Shown in pieces: positions 5,453 to 5,918 of a stretch of 5,918 nt of DNA. Each line of letters begins with the position of its first letter. Within the stretch, counting starts at the first letter, position 1. The DNA is from Gammaproteobacteria bacterium (lineage in GTDB: Bacteria > Pseudomonadota > Gammaproteobacteria > S012-40). The translations under genes were made by a program, and so were the position numbers. A model generated the notes under the pieces. That model worked only from the letters and a program-made list of their open reading frames with translations. It was not told the origin of the DNA and did no database searches. The stretch lies in NCBI GenBank assembly GCA_026982215.1, contig JALSHN010000041.1:1-5918 (forward strand), read 5' to 3'.

Positions 5453-5918
5453 ATGGCACTGGAAGACGCAGACGACGAGATCCTCCAGGATTTCCTCATC
5501 GAGGCCACAGAGATCCTCGAACAGCTCAACGAACAGCTATTGGAGCTGGAAAAAAATCCGGAAGATCAAGAGCTTCTGAACGCCGTTTTCCGGGGTTTCC
5601 ACACCATCAAGGGCGGGGCCAGCTTCCTCTCCCTGGATAACCTGGTGGAGGTCTGCCACGTCTCCGAAGACATCTTCAACCAGTTGCGCAACGGCGAAAA
5701 GCAGGTGGACGCCAACCTCATGGACGTCATCCTGCGGGTGTTGGACACGCTGAACGACATGTTCGAGACCCTGCGCGGCGGAGAAGAACCCGGCCCGGCC
5801 GAGGCCGCGCTGCTCGAGGCCCTGCGGGCCCTGCGCGACGGCGCCCCCTTGGCCGAGCCCGAAGCGGCTGCTCCCCCCCCTGTCCAGAGCGCGGACGAGG
5901 CCCCCGCCGAGCCCCAAC
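5453..5918 (+). CDS. cheA: Chemotaxis histidine kinase CheA, 5' part (continues past the window)
   Basis: CheA is the kinase of the chemoreceptor array; it autophosphorylates on its P1 domain and passes phosphate to CheY and CheB. The frame is open from ATG 5453 to the window edge, 155 full codons, against a family length of about 650-780, so only the start is present. Residues 1-108 form the P1 (HPt) domain: DDEILQDFLIEATEILEQL at 7-25 (first helix), then FRGFHTIKGGASFL at 46-59, where His50 is the phosphorylated residue (E. coli His48), and LVEVCHVSEDIFNQLRNG at 64-81. From about 109 the sequence is Ala/Pro/Glu-rich and looks like the flexible P1-P2 linker. It contains a run of eight C at 5873-5880. 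The start is supported by GAGGG ahead of it and by alignment to Pseudomonas-type CheA, which also opens with DEEILQDFL. The later P2-P5 domains lie outside the window. Confidence 0.96.
   Translation, partial: MALEDADDEILQDFLIEATEILEQLNEQLLELEKNPEDQELLNAVFRGFHTIKGGASFLSLDNLVEVCHVSEDIFNQLRNGEKQVDANLMDVILRVLDTLNDMFETLRGGEEPGPAEAALLEALRALRDGAPLAEPEAAAPPPVQSADEAPAEPQ

Overview
The window is a compact, single-strand (+) piece of a polar-flagellum and chemotaxis gene cluster from a GC-rich proteobacterium. In order it holds the 3' part of flhA, then complete flhF, flhG (fleN), fliA, cheY and cheZ, and the 5' part of cheA. This gene order, the presence of CheZ, and the close resemblance of FlhG to Pseudomonas-type FleN and of CheY/CheZ to gammaproteobacterial proteins point to a gammaproteobacterium with polar flagella. 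The strong third-position G/C bias would fit a Pseudomonas-like or Chromatiales-like lineage. The lineage is inferred from remembered family sequences, not from a search.

Layout. Bases 1-1219 encode the last transmembrane helix and the cytoplasmic domain of FlhA, the export gate of the flagellar type III secretion system. After 43 bp comes flhF (1263-2663), the SRP-type GTPase that sets flagellar position. It overlaps flhG (2650-3513), the MinD-type ATPase that limits flagellar number. flhG overlaps fliA (3510-4238), the flagellar sigma-28 factor, by ATGA. A 66-bp gap, the longest in the window, leads to cheY (4305-4697, starting at TTG), cheZ (4717-5442) and cheA (5453 to past the window end). 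There is no gene-free stretch longer than 66 bp. I see no tRNA, rRNA, mobile element, CRISPR array or convincing terminator.

How the genes work together. FlhA builds the export apparatus. FlhF and FlhG decide where and how many flagella form. FliA switches on the late genes (flagellin, motor, chemotaxis). CheA, CheY and CheZ form the phosphorelay that controls motor rotation: CheA phosphorylates CheY, CheY-P binds the motor, and CheZ dephosphorylates CheY-P. Two promoter candidates are visible. One is a sigma-54-like -24/-12 element with canonical spacing inside the 3' end of flhF, upstream of flhG. The other is a weaker sigma-28-like element at the fliA/cheY junction that would let FliA drive the che genes.

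I found no undescribed system here. The observations worth a second look concern regulation and start sites (the TTG start of cheY and the two promoter candidates), plus modest sequence departures in FlhF and FlhG.
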